Source: Whalleya microplaca (lineage: Eukaryota; Ascomycota; Sordariomycetes; Xylariales; Xylariaceae). From it: a DNA stretch of 64,000 nucleotides. Location of the stretch: the NCBI GenBank assembly GCA_022497155.1, contig MU385733.1, forward strand, positions 62,001 through 126,000, in the 5' to 3' direction. This document shows positions 21,553 to 33,670 of the stretch, piece after piece. The stretch's first letter is position 1; each line of letters opens with the position of its first letter. The translations under genes were made by a program, and so were the position numbers. The notes under the pieces are model-generated. The model saw nothing but the letters and a program-made list of their open reading frames with translations, was not told the DNA's origin and did not search any database.

Positions 21553-24136
21553 CTACAATTCACCTATCTCGATCTGGTTTTCTACTATGTCCGCCTTCAA
21601 GACCTGCTCGACATCAATTTCGGCAGGAGGTGCTTTGTCCAGGAACTTCAATCCCTCTGCCGCCTTGCCGCCACATGCTCTCTCCAGCGCAAGGAAGGCA
21701 AAGTGGCCCCCGACGACTGGACGGGCCATGAAGTTGATACCAGGGAATCCACCTTTGCCTTCTGTCTCGTATAGGTCCGTAAACGGCCGGTCTACCCACG
21801 CCATATCAGTTAGTCTGTATCTTCCCATAGTTTATTTTATGGTGGGGAGGGTGTGCTCTTACCAGTAGCGGTCTCGTTGACCCAGGTTGCCACACTCTGC
21901 AAGATCTCTGTTCGCACGTCCTCGCTTGTCACCGCAGCGGCGAAGAACTCCCAGTCGCTCTTCGTGTACAGATGACGGCTATCCAGCGGCAAGCCGTATT
22001 TCTGCAGGACTGCATGATACCAGTCACTCTGCATCTGGTAGATACTGTCTGGGATAAAATGGGTGGTGCTCTTGGCAACGTTCCCAATCGGTGTCTGCTT
22101 CGAATTCGAGAAATGGCTGGTCCCAAGTGAGGAGGAATTCTCAGTAGGTAGGTGGAAGCATAGTAATGCATCGGCGAAGATGTTGTAGAGCGTTGTCCAC
22201 GATCCAAACCATCTATATGCTAGTTTGGCATGTGTCTTGTCTCTGGAAAGCGCAAAGTCCTGCCACTTGTCGATGTATTCATCGGCAAAGCTACTATAAA
22301 GATTATAACCAGTCTCGTTGCCGGTAATACTGGCGATTTCACTCATGGCCTTGATGCCAATGATGCCCTTTAACGCCAAGTTAGTCTGATTAGCCAGCCA
22401 ACCAGCAAAGTCATCGGTGCACAGTTGGTTGGCAGGAACGAGTGTGTAATTGACGAGATATCCAGTCCATTGATCCCATAACTTATATGAGCGAGAGACC
22501 CATTTCACTGCAGCTTTCTCGCCAGTCGTACCTAGCTCTTCCCAAGTGCGATCCATACCATAAGCATCGACCCGCGGCGATCGCTTCTTAGGCTCCAATC
22601 CAAGGGGTGAGGCCTCCTGAGGCGCGGTCCTGACAAACGCGGGCTGCGTACTGTCTCTTAAAGCATTCACAAGTGCGAGTCCCATAATCAACATATCGCC
22701 GCATTCCTCGACAGGCATATACTCGTCATGTCCATCATTGTGCCCGGTTGCGTTCGGGAAATGCGTCCCAAGGTCGTGCATGCTATATTTATTGGGGTAT
22801 TGGCTGCTCAATTGGTGCTCGATAAGGGGCTCCAGAAGATAAGCTAGCCATTGCGGATTTGTGTAGAGGAAAAACGGGAACGCCGGGAAGATGACGTCCA
22901 CTGTCTGGAAATTACCATTTGAGGAGATTTCCTTGAGGAAGATGATTGGGTCGTCAGGAGTCCCAGAAAACTGCGTTGCTCCAAGCACCTGGCGAGCTGA
23001 TAAAGCTGCAATGTCTTGGTAGTCTTGAGAACCTGAAGTAAAAGCGTCTTGGGCGAGTTGATCGGAATAGTTTCTTGCTAGATAAACTGCCGTGTCGTAA
23101 TCATTATAATGGAACTGCAACATCTTATGCGTAGTCATGAAGTAGGAAGCCCACAAAGGTCGCATCATAGTCAGACCTCTTGCGGAAGCAAATTGGACTA
23201 CGGGATCCTGTGTAAGGGCAAAGGTAAAGACGATGCTATCCTTAGAAGCCTTAGACAACGCATCCGATTTCCTACCAAGCTTGAAGGTCTTGGAAAACGC
23301 AAAGATGGGTTCATCTTGAAAGATGCCTCGGTACTCCTCATCGTTCTTATTCTCCAAATGGCCATGTTCAGCGAATCGACGCCGTATCTGGTTCGCTTCG
23401 CCAGATTGATGTTCGACGCCGGTGGCCGGCGCACTAATGTGGATGGTTCCCCATTCAGCATGATCGTTAACTTCGGTCAGAAGCTGCTCGTGATGTCGGA
23501 CGATGCTCCATGTCTTGATCGAAGTGTTTGCGCTCTCGCTCGCCTTAGTGTGCTTGACATCCCACTGAATCTTGTTGTCTCGGTTGCCGCTGGCCCATTC
23601 GCCATTCACATCAACGTAGATACTGACGTCAGTCTTGCCTTCAACGAAGCAGGTGAGGTATCCTGCTGGCAGCGATTGTCTAAACGTCGATGTGGGGGTG
23701 ATCGGTGATAGGAAAGAGAGGATAATCTTCAGATCGGAGTCATTGACTGTGTACGTAAGATTCGTGGTGGAGGCATCAAAGGTAGCGCCATCGTACTGGG
23801 GATAATGGAGGTTGTACCTAATGAAGAATTAGACCGAATACTTAGTCGAACAAAGCTATTTACTAACTTTCCAGAGTCCCGAAGGAAATCTTGCGAACGA
23901 CCCAGCAAGGGGTATACTGTCTTGGTGTCTGGGACGTGGGCCATGATCGTAAACCCGACAGAACTGCCAGTCCAGAACATTGGCCAATTCTCCCATGGCG
24001 CATTCCGAGCGTGCGGAAGCCAAATACTCAAGTACGGGTTTCGAACAATCAATGGCAGAACAGGGGGTGTCAAAGTCGAAGCATTGACAAGTGTCACGGC
24101 CAGCGCCGTCAGGGCCGGCCAGAGACTGAGTCTCAT
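21553..24136 (-). CDS. gtaA: secreted GtaA-type glutaminase (DUF4965/DUF5127/DUF1793 family)
   Basis: Three exons (23868-24136, 21863-23817, 21553-21791) encode 820 residues. The first ATG of the frame begins the signal peptide MRLSLWPALTALAVTLVNAS. N-terminal motifs VRNPYLSIWLP and MFWTGSSVGF, a central RPLWASYFMTTHKMLQFHYN, the block GHDEYMPVEECGDMLIMG, and the C-terminal RPVVGGHFAFLAL are characteristic of the GtaA family. Aspergillus GtaA hydrolyses extracellular L-glutamine to glutamate and ammonia. Several N-x-S/T sites are present, as expected for a secreted glycoprotein. It is longer than the roughly 690-residue Aspergillus enzyme. A GTG lies in frame upstream at 24182-24184 but the ATG gives the proper leader. 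The function is inferred from family; related members may act on other substrates. Confidence 0.9.
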
Positions 24137-25678
24137 GGCGACGGATGATCCGGATATTGGCGCTTTGGTTATTCGGCAAGACACGGGGGAAGGAGTTTAG
24201 ATGAAGATTGATAATGCGATTTCTAACAGGACATGAGGCTACTCTAGTATGGTCTCGTTCTAAGACGTCGATGAGAGGAATAATGCAATTGACCTCGACA
24301 GAGGATATATATATATGTATTGGGCGGACACGACAGACGGCTAGCTAGCACTTGATGGAGCAAAAGGGCAGTAATAAGAGATGAGAAGCAGAGAGTAACA
24401 GTAACACGGGGCTGAGAACCAGAGTGAGTATAAAGGTGGACTTGAAGGAGAGAACATTGAAATAAACAAGTAATGGCTCGATGGGGGTTTTGAAGCGGGC
24501 AGTTTCAGACAACAGAACCCACCTCCCCTGTTCCCCCAGGTTTCGAGCTTCGAAGGAACGAAAGCTACGGGATGACGACGAGCCTCCACAAAAATGCACG
24601 ATGTTTGGACTGCCATTGGGGAAATGCGCCAAGCTCGCCTGGGTCATGCGACAGGAACGACAAGGCTGTCTGGCTGTATTAGGTAACAGCAAGTGGGCGG
24701 GGCACCAGCATAACAGTAATGCTGAAGCTCCCGTCTCTGCAAGGGCTTTTGGGGCTTTTGGGCCTTTTGGGAGGAGCTGGAATGTTGTGCATCGATGCAT
24801 AATAAATTAGGTAGAATAATGAAAGGGTACAGTATGTAATCTGTATACATAAGAGATACATAAACCAGCACAATTTACCTACTATAGCTATCCAACTTCA
24901 ACCAACATATCACACCAAATCAAGAGGATTAAAGAGAAGTCACCAATACCTACGTAACTTGACACAAGTTGCCCTGAGATAATCTACTAAACAAGAACCC
25001 GACTTGATTTACCAGTATATATGGGAAGTCTTTCATAGCTTATGATTACCTATAATCCACGATATACGGGATGAGATTACATACTCTCTGTAGACATCAA
25101 CTTGGAAGCATTCGAATCTGCCACGTTTTGTAGTTCCAACTATGTATATAACATTACGAGCGTTTCGCTCCTCTTTAACCCGAAGCCTAAATCCCTCCAG
25201 TGGAGCTCAAATAGTGCTCCAATCATACATCAGTTGAGCCGCTGGCCCAAGGTTCTTCATAACAAAATGTGAGGCCATTCTGTGTTGGCATCTATATCTC
25301 TACTATGCTCCACAATCTGACGACCTACTAAGCTTTGACTAGTCAATCCTACGGGCAAAGGAACAATCATAGCTTAATATAAGTATTAGAATAGAGACTT
25401 CCCAGGGTGAAGCATCCTCCTTGCTGCAAGCTCTATCCTCTCTTCCCGGTCTCCTTTACTGCTGTTTGCCCAAATTGCCTACCCTATATTCTTAAACTGA
25501 GATATAGAGCAACTTTTTAGAGCGCGCCTATCCCAAAACCCAAATACCAGTATAGTGTCTTCAGTATTGTTCTAGTTCGGCCTTTCCAGCTCTCAAAGCC
25601 ACACGTCGCGCTCCCTCTCAGTCACTAGACGAGGCTACTCCACTCCTTACTGTTACACCAGATCATATAGCATTGAAC
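24137..25678. other. divergent promoter region (glutaminase / SDR)
   Basis: About 1.5 kb separate the divergent starts of the glutaminase and the SDR. No gene is supported. The minus-strand frames at 24341-24873 consist of low-complexity leader-like sequence. Confidence 0.5.
24305..24320 (-). promoter_or_regulatory. possible TATA element of the glutaminase gene
   Basis: An alternating TA run lies about 170 bases upstream of the glutaminase start on the minus strand. It resembles a TATA box, but only by sequence. Confidence 0.35.
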
Positions 25679-26493
25679 ATGATGGCTTTCGAGGGACTAG
25701 TATACGCCATTACCGGCGGTGCCAGTGGTATCGGTCTCGCTACAGCGCAGATATTGTCCAAAAAGGGTGCAATTGTTTGCATAGCCGATATAGATCCAGC
25801 CGCCATGAGCAAGGCTGAAGAATACTTCACTCCTCTAAAGACACCCTTCTCTATAACCAAAGTGGACATTTCTAAGAGAGACGAAGTTGATACTTGGATC
25901 GAAGACATCGTCACAAGATTCGGCAGGCTTGACGGCGCTGCTAATGTTGCTGGCATCATCGGCAAGCATCACGGCTTGCGGGAGGTTGCCGACCTGGACG
26001 ACGATGAGTGGCACAAGATAATCGCAATTAACCTCACAGGAACAATGTACTGCCTAAGAGCCGAGCTCAGGAAAGTCGTCGAGGGTGGCTCTATTGTGAA
26101 TGTCTCGTCTATACATGGACTGCAGGGTATCTACTAACTAAATGTGATTTTGCAGTCAACCAATGACGCTAACCACCCGGTATAGGTTTTGCGAAACATG
26201 CCGCCTATGATGCCAGCAAGCACGGGGTCATCGGATTGACCAAGGCTGCCGCCAAGGAGAACGGTGCTCGAGAAGTTCGGGTGAACGCGGTAGCTCCGGG
26301 GGCTATCTACACTCCGTTGATGGAGAAAAGCTGGAAGAATCACAATAGGGCAGCTAACACACCGTTCGACGACACCGCGGCTTTTGGGAGACAAGGAACG
26401 GCCGAGGAGTGCGCCAATGTCATTGTCTTCCTCCTGAGTCCCGACAGCAAGTACGTGAGCGGCAGTGTCTACTCCGTTGACGGTGCCATGTAA
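25679..26493 (+). CDS. short-chain dehydrogenase/reductase (classical SDR)
   Basis: Two exons (25679-26126, 26186-26493) encode 251 residues, the usual length for a classical SDR. The nucleotide-binding motif TGGASGIG is at about residues 13-20, followed by an acidic residue in CIADIDP, which favours NAD(H) over NADP(H). NVAGIIG corresponds to the NNAG motif, the catalytic serine lies in NVSSIHG, and the catalytic YDASK contains Tyr and Lys. The end SGSVYSVDGAM matches the family C-terminus (usually VDGG). The substrate cannot be predicted. Two ATGs are adjacent at the start; the first was used. The stop is only 21 bases from the end of the convergent NAT3 gene. Confidence 0.92.
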
Positions 26494-26514
26494 GATGCAT
26501 ACAAGTCGCCATCT

Positions 26515-27151
26515 TTAGAAGACGTCCTCAGGCTGTACCTCGTGTTTTCTCCCATCATCTCGAATGTGTTTCCAGGTCTTGTCTCGCGAACAGGGTTTGC
26601 GCATATCGTAAGCGTCTTCGCCGTGGGCGGTGGGATCGTTGACGTTGTCGCCATAATAGTCTTTGACCACACGATATACGCTGTAACCCATGTTCTCGTA
26701 GAATTTGATGGCCCTGGTGTTGCTTTTTCTTACGAAAAGATCGACGAACCAAGCGTCAGCGGCCTCGGCGCTTATCTCGAGGTTTTCCGAGAGAATGGTT
26801 CCAATGCCAAGACGACGAGCTTCGGGGGCGACAGTGAGAGCGGTGATGTGCGCATGCCACGGGAGGTAATGCTCCGAATACTTGAAGAAGTCCGGGGAGC
26901 TTTCTAGTTTTCCCATGACTACGGGAGACATAAGTTGGTCACTTTTCACGTGTGGTCGAAGCGAGAGAGGAATAGGACCTACTGTAACCAATGATGTTTC
27001 CCCTAGGATCCTCGGCGACCTGAAACAAAGAGGGCCATTTCGAGTAGTATTGGAGGTAGAAACTTAGATCGTAGGTCTCGGTGAGAGGATCGAGGTTGCA
27101 CTTAGAGAACTTGTCTATATCATCTGGGCGAAAGCGCCGAAAGGTAGCCAT
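26515..27151 (-). CDS. NAT3: NatB catalytic subunit, N-terminal acetyltransferase (Naa20/Nat3)
   Basis: Two exons (26983-27151, 26515-26918) encode 190 residues, matching the family length. The N-terminus has NLDPLTETYDLSFYLQY, nearly the same as the conserved Naa20 start, then WPSLFQVAEDPRGNIIGYIMGK across the splice. The acetyl-CoA motif is RRLGIG at about residues 90-95, and FVDLFVRKSNTRAIKFYENMGYSVYR followed by DAYDMRK is diagnostic of the family. NatB acetylates the N-terminal methionine of proteins starting Met-Asp, Met-Glu, Met-Asn or Met-Gln on the ribosome. The donor GTAGGT at 26977-26982 was chosen because it yields the conserved GYIMGK; an alternative GTTACA donor eight bases earlier would lose it. 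Confidence 0.93.
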
Positions 27152-28509
27152 GGCTGGCAACTGTAGGGTGAGCACTCGGTTGGGTGTTTGCGTATGATCA
27201 ATATACCTATCTACCGTAGCTCCATGTAACCTAGGCAGGTTAGGTATTTACGCAGCTAGCCGGAGGTTGTCGGGTTCAATTGTCAGGAATGAAGCTACCT
27301 AACATAAGTAAGTATCGAGTTGATACTTTTATATGTATTCCGTACGGAACAGTCTGTGAGTCAAATCGATTCAGACGGCATATGTAAGTGGCTAACAAAA
27401 GTGATTCAGGGCTTCAATGTTTCATTTCTGCCAGTGCCTGTTTCGTTTGTCAACGCAGATGGGTGAAGCAAATACCGTTCCGGCCAGCCAGTCTGCCAGT
27501 GTAGATAGAGCCTTCAAACAGCTGCTTCTACCCCTCCAAAAATGTTCAAAAAGTTGATTGTAGATACCTACCTAGGTTAGGTAGTGGTGGGGTTGCTATC
27601 TTATACTTCGTCATCAGCTGCTTGCACTTGGCCTGCGGCTGTCCAAACTGTTGAACAGCTGTTCTCCTTGGGTACGCACTAGGTTAGGTAACCTGACGCA
27701 TGTGTAAGGTACCTACAGAAGTTTACAGCACATGCGGTAATACGACGTTAGTTGTGTGGAGATCGGAATCTTTGTCCTCTCTACCTACAAATTACGCATG
27801 TATGTGCAAGATTATACTGCCTTGATAACAAATCAATGCGATCGTCAGGGTCAAAACGGGCCCTACCTATCCAACTTCTGTTTATGATTAATTTCATTTT
27901 TTATCCTCATTTGAGTACATGTACCTTGAACACCTAGCCTGGAAGTAGCAGATGATTCTACTGTACCCAATATCTAGATGATCAGCTGTTCCTTACACCT
28001 GGTTCTCACAGCAGTTTTTGTTAATACCTTGTGAAGAAGACCTTGCGAAGAAGAATCATAACAATCTGGTGCCTTGGATTCCCAAAACTATGTACATAGC
28101 ATTTTGATGTTTTCATCTACTACTCACCGACTTTGTTCCTAACTGAAAATCGCCGACTCTTGCATCCTCCGAGTGCTGGTATGGTATAATAGACTACTAA
28201 TAAGCACGTTGACATATACCTATGCGCTTGGCCTCGTCCCAACTTATTATTCTTCCCGTCAGGTATCCACAACAGCAACCAGTCATCCACCCTAGTTACA
28301 ACAAAGAACCTCTCGCTGGCCTTGCGACTCGGTCGAGTGCATAGCCAAAGAAAAAAACCGAAGCGGACCGCCTTCCTCGTCCATTTTCCTACCCCCATCT
28401 CGTTGTTAGGTTAGCCCTGACGCGCCATCGTCGAAAGCCGACACCGCGTACGTGCCTGACCGACAGCACTGCGAGTTCTAACGTGTCGTATCAGCTCTGA
28501 TCAGCAACC
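27152..28509. other. divergent promoter region (NAT3 / unknown)
   Basis: About 1.4 kb lie between divergent starts. Several TACCTA/TAGGTA words occur at 27225-27250, 27565-27590 and 27680-27715. No gene is supported. Confidence 0.5.
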
Positions 28510-29739
28510 ATGTCAAGATCACCGCATACGCCTCGGCACTCGCGCCATGGTTTGAGCATCGATGCATCTTATCAGAGTTCAAGCCCTGACATGTCGCCGA
28601 ATGTTCGACGCCAGTCAAAATCCTCCTTCCAAGAGTCTTTCACGCCCCTGCGCAACAGCATGAACGAATCTGAGCTTAATGAGCTCAGTAGCGGTGGCAT
28701 GGGGCAGGATAATGGCCTTGGAAACCTCGCCGACGAACTAGCGGATGCATTATCCGGATCCGGTGAAGATGAGGAATACTACGAGGATGAAGAAGAGCCT
28801 TCGCAGCTAAAGGAAAGCCACGGGCGCGAACCCTCCGACGGCATCAGGGATAGCGGTGTAGATGTCACAAGCCAACCCGACCAACAGGGAAAGACCAAGA
28901 GTTCGAGCTTAGGTGTGCCTTCGTCACCTAACGGCCGGGGCCATCGCCGGACAGGCAGCGCATATGATGGGAGTGAATATGGTTCAGAATCCGATCTAGA
29001 CTCGCCTGGCATGCCGCCGAGTCTAGTGGCCAAGATTGATGCCGTCGAATCGCTTGCCCGACGAGGCACGGAGAGCAACGGCGGACCTACCGATGGTGTG
29101 TTCAAACGGGTCACAGAGGGACTTAGAGACCTTGGGTCACAGTCCGGTGTGGAGGGAAGCACGACGAGGTAAGTCGTGTCGAGCACCGCCATCTATACAG
29201 CTAAGAATCATTCTAACAAGGGACTATCAAATTGCAGGTTGATTACTGCTCACTCGGCTTTAGTCACACATCTAACACATCAAACGCGGCAACTCCACAA
29301 CCTCACATTTCCGCTCCTGTCACCACTAGTCTCACCGCCTGATCCCGAGACCATCGATTCTCTACTACCCATACTCACCTCCGTCTCAGACGATATGCCT
29401 CGGCCAGCGACCTCGGCATTTAACTCGTTGTCCGCCCTCCATTCTGTAACCTCTGATTTGGTACAGACCCTGAACTATCTCTCAGACACACTTCATATGT
29501 CACGACAGACGACGACTACTGCTGCGAGACGGTTAAGGACGGCCAAAGAGATGGTGGGTGAAATGAGGCGAGAGGAGGAGCTGAAAGAAGAGGGAGAAAG
29601 GTGGTTGACAAGAGGCAACTGGGGCGAGCGGCTGGAGAAGCGAGAGTGTGCAAGTGTTTGTAGGGAAGTCGTGGGAGGTTTCGAGGAGGTGTGTAATGGA
29701 TGGAGAGCACGTCTGTTGGCGCAGGCAGAATCGGCCTAG
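28510..29739 (+). CDS. unrecognised fungal protein with disordered N-terminus and helical C-terminus
   Basis: I do not recognise this gene. Two exons (28510-29168, 29238-29739) encode 386 residues. The first 220 are polar, rich in Ser/Pro/Gly, with a basic start (MSRSPHTPRHSRHG), an acidic patch at about 91-98 (DEEYYEDEEE), and possible phosphorylation sites such as TPLR and SPNGRGHRR. A short helical word, LGNLADELADAL, precedes the acidic patch. After the splice the product becomes helical: LITAHSALVTHLTHQTRQLH, a proline break, then SDLVQTLNYLSDTLHMS and a charged coiled-coil-like run ending EEVCNGWRARLLAQAESA. This layout fits a small cytoskeletal, centromere or spindle-associated adaptor, but that is only a guess. 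A long leader precedes the ATG. Confidence 0.75.
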
Positions 29740-30647
29740 TCAGATGCTACGTTATGTCGGGGTATGTGGTTGATATGAAGCAAGCAAGCAAGCAAGCATC
29801 GATCTTTTTCGGGGTTTATTTATGTAATAAAGGAGCAAGGGCACGATGACACAGAATATGTGGACTGGGCGGCCTCGTTGGTTCGAATATGTGTTTTGTT
29901 TCTTTTGTGTCATGTGGACATCATTATAGCGGATACGTACACTGACCAAGAACACTCAACCGGCGTTAGATCTTGGGGTCTTTTGGTCTTTAGACGCCAC
30001 TTGGAAATAGACTTAAGAAGAGCTCGCGATGCGAGAGGGCGAGTTGGCACGAATACAATCTCATGAACAAGTCCTCGATCTTTACACTATTGTACGTTCT
30101 TCCACGGTCCCATGTTGATAAAGTACTGTACATACTCGCAATACTATAGAGATGAACTTGACTACTTTGAGGCTGGATTTCATGTGTTCCCATATCTAAT
30201 AGGCCTTCAGATGTAGAAAGGGACTTGCCAATGTTTATACAATGTGTAACCAAGTTCGCCTTAGATAGACACCCTGATGAAAATTGTGAATATGCTATGG
30301 AACATGATGTCGTGTGCGTTTTTCGTAAACAAAGCGACTGCCTACAGCTACTCTACAGTTTTTCATCTCTGCCTACTGGTAGAAATGTAGGAAACGAGGA
30401 CGTTTATATCGAAACAGAAGCCAGATAACTAGATACAAGATGTCTATAATAACACCAATACATGTGCAAATTTCAACTAGAGGGGTATACATAGTCCGAT
30501 AGTGACCAGGTGTGGTACTGCCTGCCTTAACTCTCGTGACCGAGTTGTGCCTGGTAGTTCTCAATAATGGTGGGACATCATCTTAGGATATCGGTATGTC
30601 CTCGATAGTTGAGATCTTGTCAGCTTGTGGTACTTCAAATAGCCCGC
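29740..30647. other. convergent intergenic region
   Basis: This lies between the 3' ends of the unknown gene and the RGS-LOV gene. It contains the AAGC tetranucleotide repeat at 29778-29797. No gene is supported. Confidence 0.5.
29778..29797 (+). repeat. AAGC tetranucleotide repeat, 5 copies
   Basis: Five perfect copies of AAGC lie about 40 bases after the stop of the unknown gene, probably in its 3' untranslated region. Confidence 0.9.
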
Positions 30648-33600
30648 TTAATCCTCCTCCTTATTCTTAGCTGGAACTGGATCCTCGTCATGGTCCGTAG
30701 AAGTAGTCGACCTAGCTGACTTCGATCCTGCGTTAGCACACAAGCTCCCCATCTCATTTTCCGACTCTTTGTCCATATCGTTCCCATTCTCCTTCTCCTC
30801 CTCTGTCTCCTTTTGCTCTTTGTCCGTCTCTTTGTCCGTCTCCTTCTGCGTCTCCGTCTCAGCCTCCTGCTTCTGCCCATTGACACCCGGCTCAGTCTTC
30901 CCCTCCGCATCCGCATCCGCATCCGCATCCGCATCCCGATGCGCCTCCGCAAAGCTACCCAGACTCATCTTATCCTCGTCCACGGCAGCCACCGCGACCT
31001 TCGGCTGCTTCCGCACGGACCCGATATTGGAGGCGACGGGGGGCGCGTCGCGGGCGCGCCGCAGCGCGGCCTCGGCCTCGTCGTCCACGAGCACCACCAT
31101 CCACACGCCGACGGCGCCCGTGCTGCCCAGCAGCGGCGTCGCGTGGATCCAGCGGCCCTTGCTGCTGTCGGCGGCGGCCGCCTCGCTGCGGCTGCTGCTG
31201 CTGATCCAGCGCACCTTCGCCGTCACGCCGTTGCCGTCCGCGAACGCGCGCGCGATCGCCGACCGCACGTCGGGCGAGCCGCCTATGCGGGACACTGGTG
31301 ATCCGGGTCAGTTATTGCTCTTTCTGGTTACGTATTTGGCTAGAAACTAGAAGTTCCGGGACCTGAATTTCGGAGGTCCCGGACTTTGGCGCATATATCT
31401 CAAGGGGACTGTGATCTCGTGGACCGGAAAGGAGAAGTAACCATGAATATTTACTTACTGAAGTTGCTTTGGAGCATTCCGGGAACCCGTAGAGAGGGCG
31501 AGGCGAACAGGATGCGCAGATTAGGGTGAGGCCGGACGAGGAGGTAGTGCTCGTAGACGCCGCTGAGCCGGCCACCCGACGATGCCGAAATCTGCAACAT
31601 GGTGCTCGAGTCGGGGCGATCCAGAGCCGCGTCGTCTTTGATGAGGAGGCGCGGCTTATGCCAGTTTGCCCTCCCCTCGGCGTCTACCGTTTCTTCCTGG
31701 TGCGCGTGGAGCATGAGACCCCCTGATTTGCGGACGGTCTTCAGTTCGTGCGGATTGAACATCTGTGCCAGCTCGCGGAACTCGTCCTTGATTGCATTGT
31801 CACGAGCGCCAGAATCTTCGCCTTCCTGAGACCCGAGTTTATCGCGTTCTCCCTCTATCCCAACGAGTCTTTCGAGGGACTCGAGGCCTGCGCATTCCTT
31901 GGCTAGACCCGATACATCGACTTGTGCGCCGATGTGGTATCGTACCACGCCACGACTGTCGTACAGCGGCGCGACCATCAAGAGGTTCATGAAAGGGGAT
32001 CCATCGCGTCGGTAGTTTAGGAAGACCTCGCAATGCTCTTTCCCGGCTTCTAGCTTCTCTCTGATCCTCCTGACACTTGATGGGTTAGTTTTTGGGCCCT
32101 GGAGGAGGCGGCAATTGCGGCCTAGAACGTAGCCCATCCCATATTGAGTAGTCTAATCCATACTTAAATATTAGCGGTTTCTCTGTTTTGGGACCCTTTG
32201 GATTATTGGGAGTATAATCGCGAGCGAACAAAAAGGGGTTGACTTCAATGCTATATACTAGTTATGAAGCACCCTGACATCGACTGAAGGAGATATATAG
32301 ATGACAGTCTCCGGAAACTAACCTTGTAGAATTCTATCGGAATTTTTAGTCAGTATGGCCAAATTATAGTCAAGTTTGAGTTGCTCACCTTCGCTAGCAA
32401 AGACTAATGGGTTATCATGTCTCGATGGATCTGTCATACAGAATACTTCAGCGAGTCCCTCTGACAGTTCTCTGAGATGAACGGGAAGCACATCAGAGAT
32501 TCGCTTCTTGATACTACAGCATCAGGCGTTAGCATTTACTTTCTCCAAGTAGTTCGAAGAATCATCAGCGGACTCAGGATCTGTCTCGGAGACCTGTGAC
32601 TCCCGAATTATATGGAATTCTTGCTACTGGGACAGCCCAGGAGGAGGAAATAAAGACTCTGGGTGCTACCTACGTAACGCTGACAGTGCGGATCCAAATA
32701 TGCGTGATATACGCGGGCAAATCTTCTCTGGCCAGAAGTTCGAACGCCCGCTCGGTCTTTTCCACCAAAGAACGATTGATGGTATCTGCAACACTTTCGT
32801 TGCTGAAATGGAGTCCTTTGATAGGAGCTAGGGCCTTGGTGATAGAGTTGGCATAATTGATTGCCTTGAGTGCCTTCGAAGCATCTAGGTAGTAGACTAG
32901 AAGCGGGACAGAGCTGGGCCTATACACGTAAAGGAAGTTGGTAAACCTTTGCAGCAGGGTCGGGTCATCGAAGATTCCTCTGAGATGGTCCACTGAGAAC
33001 AGCGCTTCTGATCTCGCCTCTAGCGAATATAAAGGGGCTGGGCCATTGGCTGGAGCGACTAGGTCAAACGAAGCAGGGTCGAATTCTTCTTCTGCTAATG
33101 GTTCAAGCCCATCATACTCTGTTGGTCCTTTAGACTGCAGGCCAGGTAGTGCGGCCCCGTGTACAGGAACAAGGGAAGAGGTCGAAGAGTTTTCTTCTGA
33201 CTTTGTGGACCGAGACAGGAGACTCCTAGGGGCCATTGATGATGACCGTGTGTCTCCATCCTGGGTGTCGCCTGAGTCTGGTGACATCGTAGCGGGTTCA
33301 GTTGGGACAGGGTCCGAATTGTTTTGAGAGCTATCAAAGGCGTTAGATTTCCTAGAGAATTCGTTTGCGTATATTACCTTTGTTGGGCCTTTTTCCTGCC
33401 CTTTCGCCGCTCTATAGACACAGAGCTTGCTCGTGCTGGCCAGAGCCTGACAGTCGTAGGCGACGCAATATATTCTGCAATAGAACTTCTTCGACTTAAT
33501 CGTCTTCTAGGGATATCAGGGATGTACGCTCCGCCTTCTTCGGTGTCGTCGTCTTCCTCGAATGCTTCTAATGACCGAACACTTGTCGAACTGAGGTTAC

Positions 33601-33670
33601 CCTCAGCGTTTGTGGAGGCCAGTGTAGATTTCTTGCGGTGAGGATTCAGAAGTTGTAAAATACGCGGCAT
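30648..33670 (-). CDS. RGS-LOV blue-light photoreceptor (BcLOV4-type)
   Basis: Six exons (33378-33670, 32674-33330, 32389-32513, 32323-32333, 31459-32152, 30648-31294) encode 808 residues. The first 195 are disordered and basic/serine-rich (PRRRLSRRSS). An RGS-like domain follows at about 197-320 (EALFSVDHLRGIFDDP, LLVYYLDASKALKAI), then a LOV domain at about 340-460. The LOV core is DPSRHDNPLVFASEEFY with the flavin motif GRNCRLLQGP; the photoreactive cysteine is near residue 376, and GAQVDVSG supplies the flavin-contacting glutamine. The region after it (about 595-650: RWIHATPLL, VGVWMVVLVDD) is a conserved helper segment, and the tail is acidic and repetitive. Fungal RGS-LOV proteins such as BcLOV4 of Botrytis bind anionic membrane lipids on blue light; regulating a G-alpha there is the expected role. 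Without the 11-base exon 4 the LOV frame breaks. Confidence 0.9.
30905..30934 (+). repeat. coding hexanucleotide repeat, 5 copies
   Basis: CCGCAT repeated five times encodes an alternating Ala-Asp run on the minus strand in the acidic tail of the RGS-LOV protein. As a hexamer it can change length without shifting the frame. Confidence 0.9.
32323..32333 (-). other. 11-base microexon of the RGS-LOV gene
   Basis: AATTCTACAAG is bounded by GATAG before it and GTTAGT after it on the minus strand. It supplies the end of SEEFYK between exons 3 and 5, exactly the residues expected after LVFA in a LOV domain. Both flanking introns would leave an out-of-frame LOV domain if this exon were skipped. Confidence 0.85.
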
